Shown: piece by piece, positions 48,333 through 58,300 of the stretch
Layout: every line of letters begins with the position of its first letter
Numbering within the stretch: position 1 is the first letter of the stretch
NCBI GenBank assembly: GCA_018241425.1
Contig: JAFEDU010000005.1
Coordinates: forward strand, 62,001 to 126,000
Source of the DNA: Pseudomonadota bacterium
GTDB lineage: Bacteria > Pseudomonadota > Gammaproteobacteria > Steroidobacterales > Steroidobacteraceae
Direction: 5' to 3'
DNA: 64,000 nt
The notes under the pieces: generated by a model
The model's input: only the letters and a program-made list of their open reading frames with translations
What the model was told of the DNA's origin: nothing
Database searches by the model: none
Position numbers and translations under genes: made by a program

Positions 48333-50179
48333 GGCTTGGCTCCGGAGGTGCGCGCGCGGGGCTGGGTCGCGCCGCGCGGCTCGAGCTCGGCCAGCACGCC
48401 CTCCACGATGAAGCTCGAGGATATCGGCAGGCCGTCGTAATAGAGGAGCGAGCGCAGCTTGGACTTCTCCACCTGCGTCTCGAGGGTCAGGAGCGCACGG
48501 AACTGTGCGTCGCGGTTCTGCTCCACGACGAACAGCAGCTCGTGGACGGCCAGGAAGCGCTCCACGTCCTCGCTGAACGGGAAGGCGCGCACCCGCATGT
48601 AGTCGACCCCCACGCCGTGCCCCTTGAGGATGTCGATCGCCTCGTGGATGGCCCCGTCGCAGCTGCCGATCGAGACGATGCCGACCTTGCTGTTGGCGGT
48701 GGCGTCGATGACGGCGCGCGGCACGAGCTTCTTGGCGGTGTTCCACTTGACCAGCAGGCGGTCGAGCACCTGCTGGTACTCGGCCGAGTCCTCGGTATAG
48801 GTGCCGAACTGGGTGTGCCCCGAGCCGCGCGTGAAGTAGGCGCCCTTGGGATGCACGCCGGGCAGCGTGCGGTAGGTGATGCCGTCGCCGTCCTTGTCGA
48901 CGAAGCGGTAGAACTTCTCGAGCTTGAGGAGTTCCTCCTTGCTCAGCATCTTGCCGCGGTCCGGGCGGTAGGCGTCGTCCCATTTGAGGTCACGGCACAT
49001 CCAGTCGTTCATTCCGATGTCGATGTCGGACAGCACCAGCACCGGGGTCTGCAGGCGCTCGGCGAGGTCGAATGCCTGCACCGCCATGTAGAAGCACTCC
49101 TCGGGGTTGGCCGGGTAGAGGCACACATGGCGGGTGTCGCCGTGGGAGGCATAGGCGGCGGCCATGAGGTCGCACTGCTGCGTGCGGGTCGGCATGCCGG
49201 TCGAGGGTCCGACGCGCTGGATGTCGAAGACCACTGCCGGGACTTCCGCGTAGTAGGCAAGCCCCAGGAACTCGTTCATCAGCGAGATGCCCGGGCCCGA
49301 GGTCGCGGTGAAGGCGCGTGCGCCGTTCCACATCGCCCCGATCACCATGCCGATGGAGGCGAGCTCGTCCTCGGCCTGGATGAAGGCAAAGTTGCGGGCT
49401 CCGGTTTCCTTGTCCACCCGCACCCGGTCGGCGAACATCTTGAACGCGTCCATGAGCGAGGTGGACGGGGTGATCGGGTACCACGCCGCCACCGTGGCGC
49501 CGGCGTACACGCAGCCTAGGGCGGCGGCGGTATTGCCGTCGATCATGATGTTGCCGCGGGTTTTGTCCAGCGGCGCCACGTGCAGCGGCAGCGGGCACGT
49601 GAAGTTCTGCTTCGCGTAGTCGTAGCCGAGCTGGATGGCCTTCATGTTGCTCTCGACCAGCTGCGGCTTCTTGGCGTAGGTCTCCGCCAGGAGTTCGCGT
49701 ATGCGCGCGAGGTCGAGGTCGAGGAGCGCCACCAGCACCCCGGCGTAGCAGATGTTCTTCATCAGGATGCGCGTGCGCACGCCGTTGAAGTTCTCGTTGC
49801 ACAGCCGGGCCAGCGGCACGCCGAGCACGGTGATGTCCTCGCGCTTGAGCAGCGCCGGGCGCGGCCAGGTGGAGTCGTAGATCAGGTAGCCGCCCGGGGC
49901 CACTTCCTTGACGTCGCGGGCGTAGGTCTCGGCGTTCATCGCGACCATCAGGTCGGTGCGCCCGGCCCGCGCCACGTAGGCGTCACGGGTGACGCGGATC
50001 TCGTACCAGGTCGGCAGGCCCTGGATGTTGGACGGGAAGTAGTTCTTGCCCATCACCGGGATGCCGCTCCTGAAGATCGACTTCATGAGCAGCGTGTTGG
50101 CGCTCGCCGAGCCCGTGCCGTTCACGGTGGCGATCTTGATGGTGAAGTCGTTGACTCGGTCGGGGGCGGATTGCGACAT
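48329..50179 (-). CDS. korA: 2-oxoacid:acceptor oxidoreductase, fused gamma-alpha subunit
   Basis: This 616-residue subunit combines the gamma domain (residues about 1–190: KIATVNGTGSASANTLLMKSIFRSGIPV, DLMVAMNAETYARDV) with the alpha domain (GNTAAALGCVYAGATVAAWYPITPSTSLMDAF, the pyrimidine-binding domain, and ATSGPGISLMNEFLGLAYYAEVPAVVFDIQRVGPSTGMPT). These motifs are the KorA/PorA type that handles CoA and the 2-oxoacid. It is translated together with korB and lies 69 bases after an FAD/Fe-S protein gene. Such fused forms work in aerobic or facultative bacteria and often act on 2-oxoglutarate. Confidence 0.9.
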   Translation of the reverse strand: MSQSAPDRVNDFTIKIATVNGTGSASANTLLMKSIFRSGIPVMGKNYFPSNIQGLPTWYEIRVTRDAYVARAGRTDLMVAMNAETYARDVKEVAPGGYLIYDSTWPRPALLKREDITVLGVPLARLCNENFNGVRTRILMKNICYAGVLVALLDLDLARIRELLAETYAKKPQLVESNMKAIQLGYDYAKQNFTCPLPLHVAPLDKTRGNIMIDGNTAAALGCVYAGATVAAWYPITPSTSLMDAFKMFADRVRVDKETGARNFAFIQAEDELASIGMVIGAMWNGARAFTATSGPGISLMNEFLGLAYYAEVPAVVFDIQRVGPSTGMPTRTQQCDLMAAAYASHGDTRHVCLYPANPEECFYMAVQAFDLAERLQTPVLVLSDIDIGMNDWMCRDLKWDDAYRPDRGKMLSKEELLKLEKFYRFVDKDGDGITYRTLPGVHPKGAYFTRGSGHTQFGTYTEDSAEYQQVLDRLLVKWNTAKKLVPRAVIDATANSKVGIVSIGSCDGAIHEAIDILKGHGVGVDYMRVRAFPFSEDVERFLAVHELLFVVEQNRDAQFRALLTLETQVEKSKLRSLLYYDGLPISSSFIVEGVLAELEPRGATQPRARTSGAKP

Positions 50180-50248
50180 GGGTATGGGGACTCCCCGCAG
50201 GCCGCGCCCGACCCGGGTCCCCGGGGCGGGCGGCGGGCAGCGGTGCTG

Positions 50249-52063
50249 TCAGGCGATCTTGGGCTTCTTGGCCTCGAGGGCCACGGCTTCGTCGCCGGCG
50301 TGCGGCCAGCGCAGCTCGGACTTCTGCATGTCCCAGGCTGCGGTCGGGCAGCGCTCCGCGCACAGGCCGCAGTGCACGCACAGGTCCTCGTCCTTGACCA
50401 TGACGCGCCCGGTCTGCGGCAGCCCGGCCGACACGTACAAGGGCTGGGTCAGGTTCTTGGCGGGCGCCTTCAGGCGCTCGCGCAGTTCGGCCTCGGTGCC
50501 GTTGTGGGTGATGGTGAGGCAGTCCACGGGGCAGATGTCGATGCAGGCGTCGCACTCGATGCACAGTTTCGCCGTGAACACCGTCTGCACGTCGCAGTTG
50601 AGGCAGCGCTGCACTTCCTGCTCGACCTGCTGCGCGGTGAAGCCCAGCTCCACCTCGATGTTCAGCTTCTTGAAGCGCTCCTTGAGGGAGACGTGCGGCA
50701 TGAGGCGCCGCTCGAGCGGGTTGTAGTCGTTGGCGTAGCTCCACTCGTGCATGCCCATCTTGCGGCTCTGCAGGTTCATGCCCGGGGCCAGCCGCTCGCT
50801 CACCGCCTCGCCCTGGCAGTGGCGGTGGATGGAGATGGCGGCCTGGTGGCCGTGCTCCACCGCCCAGATGATGTTCTTGGGCCCGAAGGCGGCATCGCCG
50901 CCGAAGAACACGCCGGCGCGGGTGGACTGGAAGGTCACCTTGTCCACCACCGGCACGTCCCACTTGTCGAACTCGATGCCGAGGTCGCGCTCGATCCACG
51001 GGAAGGCGTTTTCCTGGCCGATCGCGAGGATCACGTCGTCCGCCGGGAAGAACTGCTCCCCGACGATGCGTTCGGCGGTGATGCGGCCCTGCGCATCGAG
51101 GTCGTACTCCATGCGGTCGAACAGCATGCCCGCGAGGCGACCGTTCTCCATGACGAACGACTTCGGGGAATGGTTGATGACGATCGCGACGCTCTCCTCC
51201 TCGGCATCCTCGAGTTCCCACTCGGAGGCCTTGAAGAAGCCGCGCGGCTTGCGGGCCATGACCTTCACGCTGTCGGCGCCCAGCCTGAGGCTGGTGCGGC
51301 AGCAGTCCATGGCGGTGTTGCCGACGCCGATGATGAGCACGCGCCGGCCGATCTTCTCAATGTGTCCGAAGGCCACGGACTCGAGCCAGGAGATGCCGAT
51401 GTGGACGTTGGCCGACCCCTCGGTGCGCCCCGGCAGGTTGAGTTCCTTGCCCTTCGGCGCGCCCGAGCCGACGAACACGGCGTCGTACCCACCCTGCCCG
51501 ATGAGCTCGCGCATGCTCTTGACCGGAGTGTTCAGGCGCAGGTCCACGCCCATCCCGGTAATCATGCCGATCTCCTCGTTCAGCACCGTGTGCGGCAGGC
51601 GGAACGAGGGGATGTTGGAGCGCATGAGGCCGCCGGGCTCTCCAAACTGCTCGAAGATCGTGACCTCGTAGCCGAGCGGCATGAGGTCGTTGGCGACCGT
51701 GAGCGAGGCGCAGCCGGCACCCACGAGAGCGACCTTCTTGCCGTTCTTGACCTTCGGGATCTTCGGCAGCCGGCCACTCACGTCCTCGCGGTGGTCGGCG
51801 GCGACGCGCTTCAGGCGGCAGATCGCCACCGGCTTCTCCTCGATGCGGCCGCGCCGGCAGGCGGGCTCGCACGGCCGGTCGCAGACGCGGCCCAGGATCC
51901 CGGGGAATACGTTCGAATGCCGGTTCACCAGATACGCGTCGGTGAAGCGGCCCTGGGCGATCAGGCGGATGTATTCCGGGACATCCGTGTGGGCAGGGCA
52001 GGCCCACTGGCAATCCACGACTCGATGGTAGTAGTTGGGATTCGAGGTATCGGTGGGTTCCAT
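50249..52063 (-). CDS. FAD-dependent oxidoreductase with ferredoxin domains (GltD-like)
   Basis: This 604-residue electron-transfer protein has an N-terminal Fe-S helical domain (CQWACPAHTDVPEYI, GRVCDRPCEPACRR), as in glutamate synthase small subunits and dihydropyrimidine dehydrogenase. FAD and NAD(P) Rossmann domains follow (VALVGAGCASLTVANDL, RVLIIGVGNTAMDCC, GVFFGGDAAFG). The C-terminal part carries two [4Fe-4S] sets (CIECDACIDICPVDC and CVHCGLCAERCPTA). The usual GAGPAG of the FAD loop is GAGCAS here. As the first gene of the korAB operon it is the likely partner that moves electrons between KorAB, ferredoxin and NAD(P)H. Confidence 0.88.
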   Translation of the reverse strand: MEPTDTSNPNYYHRVVDCQWACPAHTDVPEYIRLIAQGRFTDAYLVNRHSNVFPGILGRVCDRPCEPACRRGRIEEKPVAICRLKRVAADHREDVSGRLPKIPKVKNGKKVALVGAGCASLTVANDLMPLGYEVTIFEQFGEPGGLMRSNIPSFRLPHTVLNEEIGMITGMGVDLRLNTPVKSMRELIGQGGYDAVFVGSGAPKGKELNLPGRTEGSANVHIGISWLESVAFGHIEKIGRRVLIIGVGNTAMDCCRTSLRLGADSVKVMARKPRGFFKASEWELEDAEEESVAIVINHSPKSFVMENGRLAGMLFDRMEYDLDAQGRITAERIVGEQFFPADDVILAIGQENAFPWIERDLGIEFDKWDVPVVDKVTFQSTRAGVFFGGDAAFGPKNIIWAVEHGHQAAISIHRHCQGEAVSERLAPGMNLQSRKMGMHEWSYANDYNPLERRLMPHVSLKERFKKLNIEVELGFTAQQVEQEVQRCLNCDVQTVFTAKLCIECDACIDICPVDCLTITHNGTEAELRERLKAPAKNLTQPLYVSAGLPQTGRVMVKDEDLCVHCGLCAERCPTAAWDMQKSELRWPHAGDEAVALEAKKPKIA

Positions 52064-52221
52064 TCACTGCTTCGGCGGGCGGCCCTAAGGGCGGCCCGTC
52101 GAAGCCCTCTGGGCCGTCAACGGGACCGTGAGTATAGAGGGGCGACGTGCAAATGCACGGTGGCCGGCGGCACGGAACGCCCATGACCCTGCGGTCCACG
52201 AACGCCCCGGCCGGGGTAGAT

Positions 52222-52239
52222 TGTTGCACCGCAGCAACA
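52222..52239. promoter_or_regulatory. Inverted repeat in the divergent promoter region
   Basis: TGTTGC-6 bases-GCAACA, a perfect 6-bp inverted repeat, lies 36 bases before the DUF971 start, between it and the divergent FAD-oxidoreductase operon. A TATACT -10-like box (52260–52265) follows. It may be an operator for either gene. Confidence 0.35.
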
Positions 52240-52274
52240 GACGGCCGTGCAGTCCTGCCTATACTCCGGCCCCC

Positions 52275-52631
52275 ATGAGCGAACCCGTCCCGACCGAGAT
52301 CCGCCTCAGGCGTTCGTCCCGTCTGCTGGAGGTGAGTTTCAGCGACGGCAGTCGCTATGAGCTGCCCTTCGAGTACCTGCGGGTGCACTCGCCCTCGGCG
52401 GAGGTCAAGGGCCACGGACCGGGACAGGAAGTGCTGGTGACCGGCAAGGAAAACGTCGGGATCAGCGCCGTCGAGCCCGTCGGCCAGTACGCGGTGAAGC
52501 TCGTGTTCGATGACGGGCACGACACCGGTCTTTACACCTGGGCCTACCTGGCCGAGCTCGGCCGCGAGCGCGATCAGAAGTGGGCGCGGTACCTGGAACG
52601 CTGCGCGCAGGCCGGTGAGCGCGGAAAATGA
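52275..52631 (+). CDS. DUF971 protein
   Basis: This 118-residue protein has the DUF971 (GBBH-like N-terminal) domain: IRLRRSSRLLEVSFSDGSRYELPFEYLRVHSPSAEVKGH, then VGISAVEPVGQYAVKLVFDDGHDTGLYTWAYLAELG. The fold resembles the N-terminal domain of gamma-butyrobetaine hydroxylase, and in bacteria it has been tied to Fe-S cluster assembly or delivery. No metal-binding Cys set is present. It precedes ubiE in gammaproteobacteria, as here, although a strong hairpin separates them. Confidence 0.9.
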   Translation: MSEPVPTEIRLRRSSRLLEVSFSDGSRYELPFEYLRVHSPSAEVKGHGPGQEVLVTGKENVGISAVEPVGQYAVKLVFDDGHDTGLYTWAYLAELGRERDQKWARYLERCAQAGERGK

Positions 52632-52632
52632 A

Positions 52633-52660
52633 ACGGGCCGGACATTGCTGTCCGGCCCGT
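52633..52660. terminator. Perfect 12-bp hairpin between DUF971 and ubiE
   Basis: ACGGGCCGGACA-TTGC-TGTCCGGCCCGT begins one base after the DUF971 stop. The stem is very stable, but no T-run follows. It probably reduces read-through into ubiE or protects the mRNA end. Confidence 0.6.
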
Positions 52661-52808
52661 CCCGTCACAAGACCCCCTTAACGGCGGCGATTCTGCGCGC
52701 CGCGCGCGGCTAAAAGCAACCGTGACCGGCGCGTCGCGCGCGGCGCGTGGCGCGCACGATGAGTAGAATGTGTCCGCAATCCGCCAACCGACGCCGCCCG
52801 CCCCCTAA

Positions 52809-53558
52809 ATGTCCGACGATCCCGCCACCGACTTTGGCTACCAGCGCGTGCCGCGTGCCGACAAGGCGCGCCGCGTGCGGGGCGTGTTCGACTCGGTGGC
52901 CGGCAACTACGACCTGATGAACGACCTGATGTCCGGGGGCGCGCACCGGCTCTGGAAGCATTTCACGCTGTCACTCACGGGGCTCAGGGGCGGCCAGCGG
53001 GCTCTCGACGTGGCCGGAGGCACCGGGGACCTGAGCGCCGGCATGGCACGCCAGGTCGGTGCCCAAGGGCTGGTCGTGCTTACCGACATCAATGCGGCGA
53101 TGCTGGCGCGTGGCCGAGACCGGCTGATCGATGCCGGGCTGGTGGCGAACGTGCGCTGCGTGCAGGCCAACGCCGAGCGCCTGCCCTTCCCCGACAACAG
53201 CTTCGACTGCATCACCATCGGCTTCGGCCTGCGCAACGTCACCGACAAGGACGCCGCGCTGCGCTCCATGGCCCGTTGCCTGAAGCCCGGCGGCCAGCTG
53301 CTGGTGCTCGAGTTCTCGCACCCGACGGCCCCGGGACTGAAGCCGCTGTACGACACCTACTCGTTCCGCGTGCTGCCGCTCCTGGGGCGGCTGGTGGCCG
53401 GCGACGAGGCGAGCTACCGCTACCTTGCCGAGTCCATCCGCATGCACCCCGACCAGGAGAAGCTCCTCGGGATGCTCAAGGGGGCCGGCCTCGAGGGTTG
53501 CCGCTACCACAACCTGAGCGGTGGCATCGTCGCCGTGCACCGCGGCTACAAGTCCTGA
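52809..53558 (+). CDS. ubiE: Ubiquinone C-methyltransferase UbiE
   Basis: This SAM-dependent enzyme methylates C2 of the benzoquinol ring (and demethylmenaquinol where present). The 249-residue protein has [31 protein letters not shown] motif [17 protein letters not shown], and the UbiE signatures [26 protein letters not shown] and [24 protein letters not shown]. It heads the ubiE–ubiJ–ubiB group, with 20-base and four-base junctions. Confidence 0.97.
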   Translation: MSDDPATDFGYQRVPRADKARRVRGVFDSVAGNYDLMNDLMSGGAHRLWKHFTLSLTGLRGGQRALDVAGGTGDLSAGMARQVGAQGLVVLTDINAAMLARGRDRLIDAGLVANVRCVQANAERLPFPDNSFDCITIGFGLRNVTDKDAALRSMARCLKPGGQLLVLEFSHPTAPGLKPLYDTYSFRVLPLLGRLVAGDEASYRYLAESIRMHPDQEKLLGMLKGAGLEGCRYHNLSGGIVAVHRGYKS

Positions 53559-53578
53559 AGTCCCGGGCGCCCCGACGC

Positions 53579-54172
53579 ATGCTGCTGAAGCCCCTCGAAC
53601 ACCTCCTTAATCGCGGCCTGCCGCGTTCGGTCCGGGCGCGCGAGCTCGCCGCGGCGCTGTCGGGACGCTCGCTCGCCATCGAGGCGTCCGACATTGCCCG
53701 GGTGCGACTCTCCAGCGATGGCACGCTGCTCAGCCTCGAAGCCGGCACCGCGCCGGCCGATGCCACGTTGCGCGGCGGTCCGTTCAGCCTGGCAAGCCTG
53801 CTCGGCGAGGGTGCGCGGGCGCAGCTGCAGCAGGGGGTCGTCACGCTGGAGGGCGACAGCGAGGTGGCGCAGCAGTTCCAGGAGCTTCTGCACCTGTGTC
53901 GCCCCGATCCCGAGGAGGAGCTCGCGCTCGTGATCGGCGACGTCGGCGCCCATGGCCTGGCACGCCTCGCCAACGCGGGCCTGGACCTGGCGCGGCGGGC
54001 CGCCGCGACCGGCCTGCGCAATACTGCCGAGTTCCTGGCCCACGAGCGCGCAGACCTCGTGCCGCGTGCCGAAGGCGAGCAGTTCCTGCGCGGTGTGGAC
54101 GCGGTGCGCGAGGGCGTGGACCGCGCGGCGGCGCGCCTCGAGATTCTCGCGCGGCGGCGCGCCGCACCGTGA
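53579..54172 (+). CDS. ubiJ: Ubiquinone biosynthesis accessory factor UbiJ
   Basis: This 197-residue lipid-binding protein has an N-terminal SCP2-like domain ([68 protein letters not shown]) and a C-terminal helical part. It carries ubiquinone intermediates inside the aerobic Ubi complex together with UbiK, which is also encoded in this window. The stop codon overlaps the ubiB start (GTGA). Sequence is poorly conserved in the family, so synteny supports the call. Confidence 0.9.
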   Translation: MLLKPLEHLLNRGLPRSVRARELAAALSGRSLAIEASDIARVRLSSDGTLLSLEAGTAPADATLRGGPFSLASLLGEGARAQLQQGVVTLEGDSEVAQQFQELLHLCRPDPEEELALVIGDVGAHGLARLANAGLDLARRAAATGLRNTAEFLAHERADLVPRAEGEQFLRGVDAVREGVDRAAARLEILARRRAAP

Positions 54173-55803
54173 AGCTTTCGGTGGTGAGGCGGCTGCTGGA
54201 GATCCAGCGCGTGCTGCTGCGGCACGGCCTGGACGAATACGTGCGGGCGACGCACTTGTACCGGCCACTGCGGTTCCTCTTCTATCTCTCTCCGGGCATG
54301 TGGTTCCAGCGCCGGCGCGCGGCAAGCCGCGGCGCCCGGCTGCGCCTGGCGCTGGAGGAGCTGGGGCCGATCTTCGTCAAGTTCGGACAGGCAGTCTCGA
54401 CGCGGCGCGACCTGCTGCCGCCCGACATCGCCGATGAGCTCGCGAAGCTCCAGGACCGGGTACCCCCCTTCCCCGGCAGCGAGGCGCGGACGCAGATCGA
54501 GGCCGCGCTGGGCTCGAGCGTCACCGAGGCGTTTGCGCAGTTCGACACCGAGCCGCTCGCGGCCGCCTCCATCGCCCAGGTGCACGCGGCGCAGCTGAAG
54601 TCCGGCGAGGACGTGGTGGTCAAGGTGCTGCGTCCGGGCATGCGCGACGTCATCGAACGCGATCTCGCGGTGCTGCACGCCCTCGCCGACCTCGCGCAGC
54701 GCTACTGGTCCGACGGCGCGCGCTTGCGGCCGCGGGAGATCGTCAACGAGTACCAGAAGACCATACTCGACGAGCTCGACCTGATGCGCGAGGCGGCCAA
54801 CGCCTCCCAGCTGAAGCGCAACTTCGCGGGCTCCGACCTGCTGTACGTGCCGGAGGTCTACTGGGACTACTGCCGCACCGAGGTCATGGTGATGGAGCGC
54901 ATCCGCGGAGTGCCCATCAGCGACCTGGCGCGTCTGAAGGCTGCGGGCACCGACATCGCGCGCCTGGCCGAGAACGGCGTGCGCATCTTCTTCACGCAGG
55001 TGTTCCGGCACAACTTCTTCCATGCCGACATGCACCCCGGCAACATCTTCGTGCTGATCGACGACCCGGCCCGGCCGCGCTATGCGGCCATCGACTTCGG
55101 CATCGTCGGCAGCCTCGACCCGCAGGACCAGTACTACCTGGCCGAGAATTTCCTCGCCGTGTTCGAGCGCGACTACCGGCGCGTCGCCCAGCTGCACCTC
55201 GACTCCGGCTGGGTGCCCCCCGACACCCGCATCGACGAGATGGAGTCGGCGGTGCGCACGGTGTGCGAGCCGATCTTCGACCGGCCGCTGAAGGACATCT
55301 CCTTCGGCCGCATCCTGCTGCGTCTGTTCGAGATCTCGCGCCGCTTCAACATGCAGATCCAGCCGCAGCTCATCCTGCTGCAGAAGACACTGCTCAACGT
55401 CGAGGGGCTCGGACGCGACCTGTACCCGGAGCTGGACATCTGGAACACCGCCACCCCCGTGCTGCGTGAATGGATGCGTGAGCGGGTCAGCGTGCGTGGG
55501 CTGGTGCGGGCAATGCGCTCGCAGGCGCCGGAGCTCATGGCTGCCGCGCGGGCGCTGCCGAAGTTCCTGGAGCGCGTCCTGCATGACCCCGGCACGGCGC
55601 CCTCGCAGCTCGCCGCAACTGAGATCGCGCAGCTGCGCGCGGAACTCGCCGCCGCGGCGCGCCGCCGCGAGGTGCTGCTGACCGGGGGCCTGCTGCTCCT
55701 GGCAGGCCTGGTGTGGCTGGTGCCTGGCGTGCATCCGGCATGGCCTGGCTGGACGCTCATGGCGGCCGGCGCGGCCCGGCTGGCGCTCGGGCTGCTCAAG
55801 TAG
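54169..55803 (+). CDS. ubiB: Ubiquinone biosynthesis kinase-like protein UbiB
   Basis: This 544-residue atypical kinase/ATPase has two C-terminal membrane helices ([20 protein letters not shown] and [16 protein letters not shown]). The family features are intact: [16 protein letters not shown] (KxGQ motif), the Ala-rich nucleotide loop [27 protein letters not shown] (ExD) and [11 protein letters not shown]...AIDFGIVG. It is thought to extract ubiquinone intermediates from the membrane. The start is GTG, coupled to ubiJ; the stop shares one base with the GTG of the MATE gene. Confidence 0.96.
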   Translation: MKLSVVRRLLEIQRVLLRHGLDEYVRATHLYRPLRFLFYLSPGMWFQRRRAASRGARLRLALEELGPIFVKFGQAVSTRRDLLPPDIADELAKLQDRVPPFPGSEARTQIEAALGSSVTEAFAQFDTEPLAAASIAQVHAAQLKSGEDVVVKVLRPGMRDVIERDLAVLHALADLAQRYWSDGARLRPREIVNEYQKTILDELDLMREAANASQLKRNFAGSDLLYVPEVYWDYCRTEVMVMERIRGVPISDLARLKAAGTDIARLAENGVRIFFTQVFRHNFFHADMHPGNIFVLIDDPARPRYAAIDFGIVGSLDPQDQYYLAENFLAVFERDYRRVAQLHLDSGWVPPDTRIDEMESAVRTVCEPIFDRPLKDISFGRILLRLFEISRRFNMQIQPQLILLQKTLLNVEGLGRDLYPELDIWNTATPVLREWMRERVSVRGLVRAMRSQAPELMAAARALPKFLERVLHDPGTAPSQLAATEIAQLRAELAAAARRREVLLTGGLLLLAGLVWLVPGVHPAWPGWTLMAAGAARLALGLLK

Positions 55804-57173
55804 TGCAGCGCCCCCTCACCCAGGGCTCGATACCGCGCGTCCTGTTCAAATTCTCGCTTCCGATCCTGTTCGCGAACATCCTGCAGTCGCTGAACGGCTC
55901 GGTGAACTCGGTATGGGTCGGTCGCTTCCTCGGGGAAGCCGCCCTCACCGCGACCTCCAACGCGAATACGGTCATGTTCCTGCTGATCGGCGCAGCCTTC
56001 GGCGTCGCCATGGCGGCCACCATCCTCATCGGCCAGGACATGGGGGCCAATAACCTCGACGCGGTGCGGCGGGTCGTCGGAACCAGCGCCACCTTCTTCC
56101 TCGGCATCTCGGTGGCGATGGCGGTCGTCGGGCTCACCTTCAGCCGCCCGCTGCTGCAGGCGATGCACACCCCGCCGGACTCGCTCGAGCTCGCGGTCGC
56201 CTACATGCGCGTGATCTTCCTCGCGCTGCCCTTCCTTTATATGTACGCGTTCCTGATGGCGGTACTGCGCGGGGCGGGGGACTCGAAGACGCCCTTCTAT
56301 TTCATGCTGCTGTCGGTCGGGATCGACATCGCGCTCAACCCGCTTCTCATCTTCGGATTCGGGCCGGTGCCCGGACTTGGGATCGCAGGCTCGGCGCTCG
56401 CGACGTTCATCGCCCAGGCGGTCAGCCTGACCGCGCTCATCCGCCACCTCTACCGTCGCCGCCACGTGCTGTGCCTGCATCGGGAGGAGCTCGGGTATTT
56501 CCGCCCCGACTGGAGGATCGTGAGCGTGCTCGTCAAGAAGGGCATCCCCATGAGCGCGCAGATGCTGGTGGTGTCTCTGAGTGGCGTGCTGATGATCTCG
56601 CTCGTGAACCATTTCGGGGTGGACACGGCCGCCGCCTTCGGCTCGGCGCTGCAGATCTGGATGTACGTGCAGATGCCGGCCTTTGCCGTGGGCATGGGAG
56701 TCTCGGCGATGTGCGCCCAGAACGTCGGGGCCCGCAAGTGGGACCGCGTGACCCGTACCGCGGTCGTGGGCGTGCTCTACAGCATGCTGCTCACCGGTTC
56801 GATGGTGATCCTGATCGAGGTGCTCAACCGGCAGGTATTCGGGCTGTTCCTGCCGAAGGACTCCAACGCGCTTGCCATCGCCGCGCACATGAACCGTATC
56901 GTCACGCCGTCCTTCATCTTCTTCGGCATATCGGTAACGCTGTTCGGCGTCGTGCGGGCGACAGGGGCAGTCATCGCACCGCTGGTCGTGCTCACGGTCT
57001 CGCTGCTCCTGGTGCGCTTCCCCGTGGCGCACTTCTTCCTCGACCGCTACCACGCCGATGCCATTTGGTGGAGCTTCCCCATGTCCTCGGTGCTGTCCTC
57101 GTTTCTGGCCTTCCTCTATTACCGCTACGGCAACTGGCGCGCGGCCCACATGCAGCCCACGGACACTGCCTGA
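55803..57173 (+). CDS. MATE-family efflux transporter
   Basis: This 456-residue inner-membrane exporter has about twelve helices in two related halves. FSLPILFANILQSLNGSVNSVWVGRFLGEAALTATSNANTVMF and KKGIPMSAQMLVVSLSGVLMISLVNHFGVDTAAAFGSALQIW mark the beginnings of the two bundles. It uses Na+ or H+ to expel drugs or metabolites; the substrate is unknown. The GTG overlaps the ubiB stop by one base (TAGTG). Co-expression with ubiquinone genes is probably incidental. Confidence 0.9.
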   Translation: MQRPLTQGSIPRVLFKFSLPILFANILQSLNGSVNSVWVGRFLGEAALTATSNANTVMFLLIGAAFGVAMAATILIGQDMGANNLDAVRRVVGTSATFFLGISVAMAVVGLTFSRPLLQAMHTPPDSLELAVAYMRVIFLALPFLYMYAFLMAVLRGAGDSKTPFYFMLLSVGIDIALNPLLIFGFGPVPGLGIAGSALATFIAQAVSLTALIRHLYRRRHVLCLHREELGYFRPDWRIVSVLVKKGIPMSAQMLVVSLSGVLMISLVNHFGVDTAAAFGSALQIWMYVQMPAFAVGMGVSAMCAQNVGARKWDRVTRTAVVGVLYSMLLTGSMVILIEVLNRQVFGLFLPKDSNALAIAAHMNRIVTPSFIFFGISVTLFGVVRATGAVIAPLVVLTVSLLLVRFPVAHFFLDRYHADAIWWSFPMSSVLSSFLAFLYYRYGNWRAAHMQPTDTA

Positions 57174-57268
57174 GCAGGTAGTCCCCGCCTATCTCCAATT
57201 GCGTATCGAGCCGGCGCGTGCACGCAGGGCACAATTCCCTCGGCGCTGGATGCCACGAGGATCGATGG

Positions 57269-58258
57269 ATGCAGACCCGCAAGCTCGGCCGTAACGGCCC
57301 GACTGTCTCCGCCCTGGGCCTGGGCTGCATGGGGCTGAGCGAGTTCTACGGCCCTCACGACGATGAGGAGTCACTTGCGACCCTCGCGCACGCCCTCGAT
57401 GCGGGCGTCACGTTTCTCGACACCGCGGATGCCTACGGCCCGCACACCAACGAAGTGCTCGTGGGACGCGCCATCGGCTCACGGCGCTCGCAGGTCTTCC
57501 TCGCCACGAAGTTCGGCCTGGTGCGCGACCCGAAGAACCCGGCCGCGCGCGGTCTGAACGCGCGGCCGGAGCGGGTGCGCGAGGCCTGCGATGCGAGCCT
57601 GGCGCGCCTGAACGTGGAGCAGATCGACCTCTACTACCTGCACCGCGTCGACCCGGAGGTGCCGATCGAGGACACCGTGGGCGCGATGGCGGGACTGGTG
57701 CGGGCCGGCAAGGTACGCTTCCTGGGCCTGTCGGAAGTGTCAGTAGACACCCTCGAGCGCGCGCATGCCGTGCATCCCATCACGGCGCTCCAGAGCGAGT
57801 ACTCCCTGTGGACGCGCGACCCGGAGAACGGCGTGTTGGAGGCCTGCCGCCGGCTCGGCGTCGGCTTCGTCGCCTACAGCCCTCTTGGCCGTGGCTTCCT
57901 CACCGGCGCGATCCGCAGCCCCGCGGACTTCGCCGCCGATGACTACCGGCGCGGACTGCCCCGCTTCCAGGGTGAGAACTTCGGCCACAACCTGGCGCTG
58001 GTGGAAAAGGTGCGCACCCTCGCCCATGACAAGGGCTGTACACCGGCGCAGCTGGCGCTGGCGTGGGTGCTGGCGCAGGACCCGACGATCGTCCCCATCC
58101 CCGGTACCCGACGCGCGCGCAATCTCGATGAGAACCTGGGCGCGCTCTCGGTCCGCCTCTCGCAGGTCGACCTCGATACCATCGAGGCGGTCTTCCCGGC
58201 CGGGGCGACGGCTGGCGCCCGCTATGCCGAGACCATGATGCGCATGGTTGGACGATAG
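57269..58258 (+). CDS. Aldo/keto reductase
   Basis: This 329-residue NADPH-dependent (beta/alpha)8 barrel is of the YajO/AKR13-like group. The tetrad is visible: Asp in FLDTADAYG with Tyr in the same motif, Lys in LATKFGLV and His in LYYLHRVDP. The C-terminal [19 protein letters not shown] binds the cofactor. The substrate is a carbonyl compound that cannot be named. I chose the ATG at 57269, preceded by GAGGAT; an upstream in-frame start adds a non-conserved stretch. Confidence 0.93.
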   Translation: MQTRKLGRNGPTVSALGLGCMGLSEFYGPHDDEESLATLAHALDAGVTFLDTADAYGPHTNEVLVGRAIGSRRSQVFLATKFGLVRDPKNPAARGLNARPERVREACDASLARLNVEQIDLYYLHRVDPEVPIEDTVGAMAGLVRAGKVRFLGLSEVSVDTLERAHAVHPITALQSEYSLWTRDPENGVLEACRRLGVGFVAYSPLGRGFLTGAIRSPADFAADDYRRGLPRFQGENFGHNLALVEKVRTLAHDKGCTPAQLALAWVLAQDPTIVPIPGTRRARNLDENLGALSVRLSQVDLDTIEAVFPAGATAGARYAETMMRMVGR

Positions 58259-58300
58259 GCTGAGGGCCGCGCGCAGCGGCTGCGTGCGGCGCTGCCTGGC

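Noticed and set aside
53476..55734. Minus-strand frame of about 750 codons across ubiJ and ubiB
   Set aside because: It is antisense to two clear family members, has no recognisable domain, and shows the low-complexity composition of a GC shadow.
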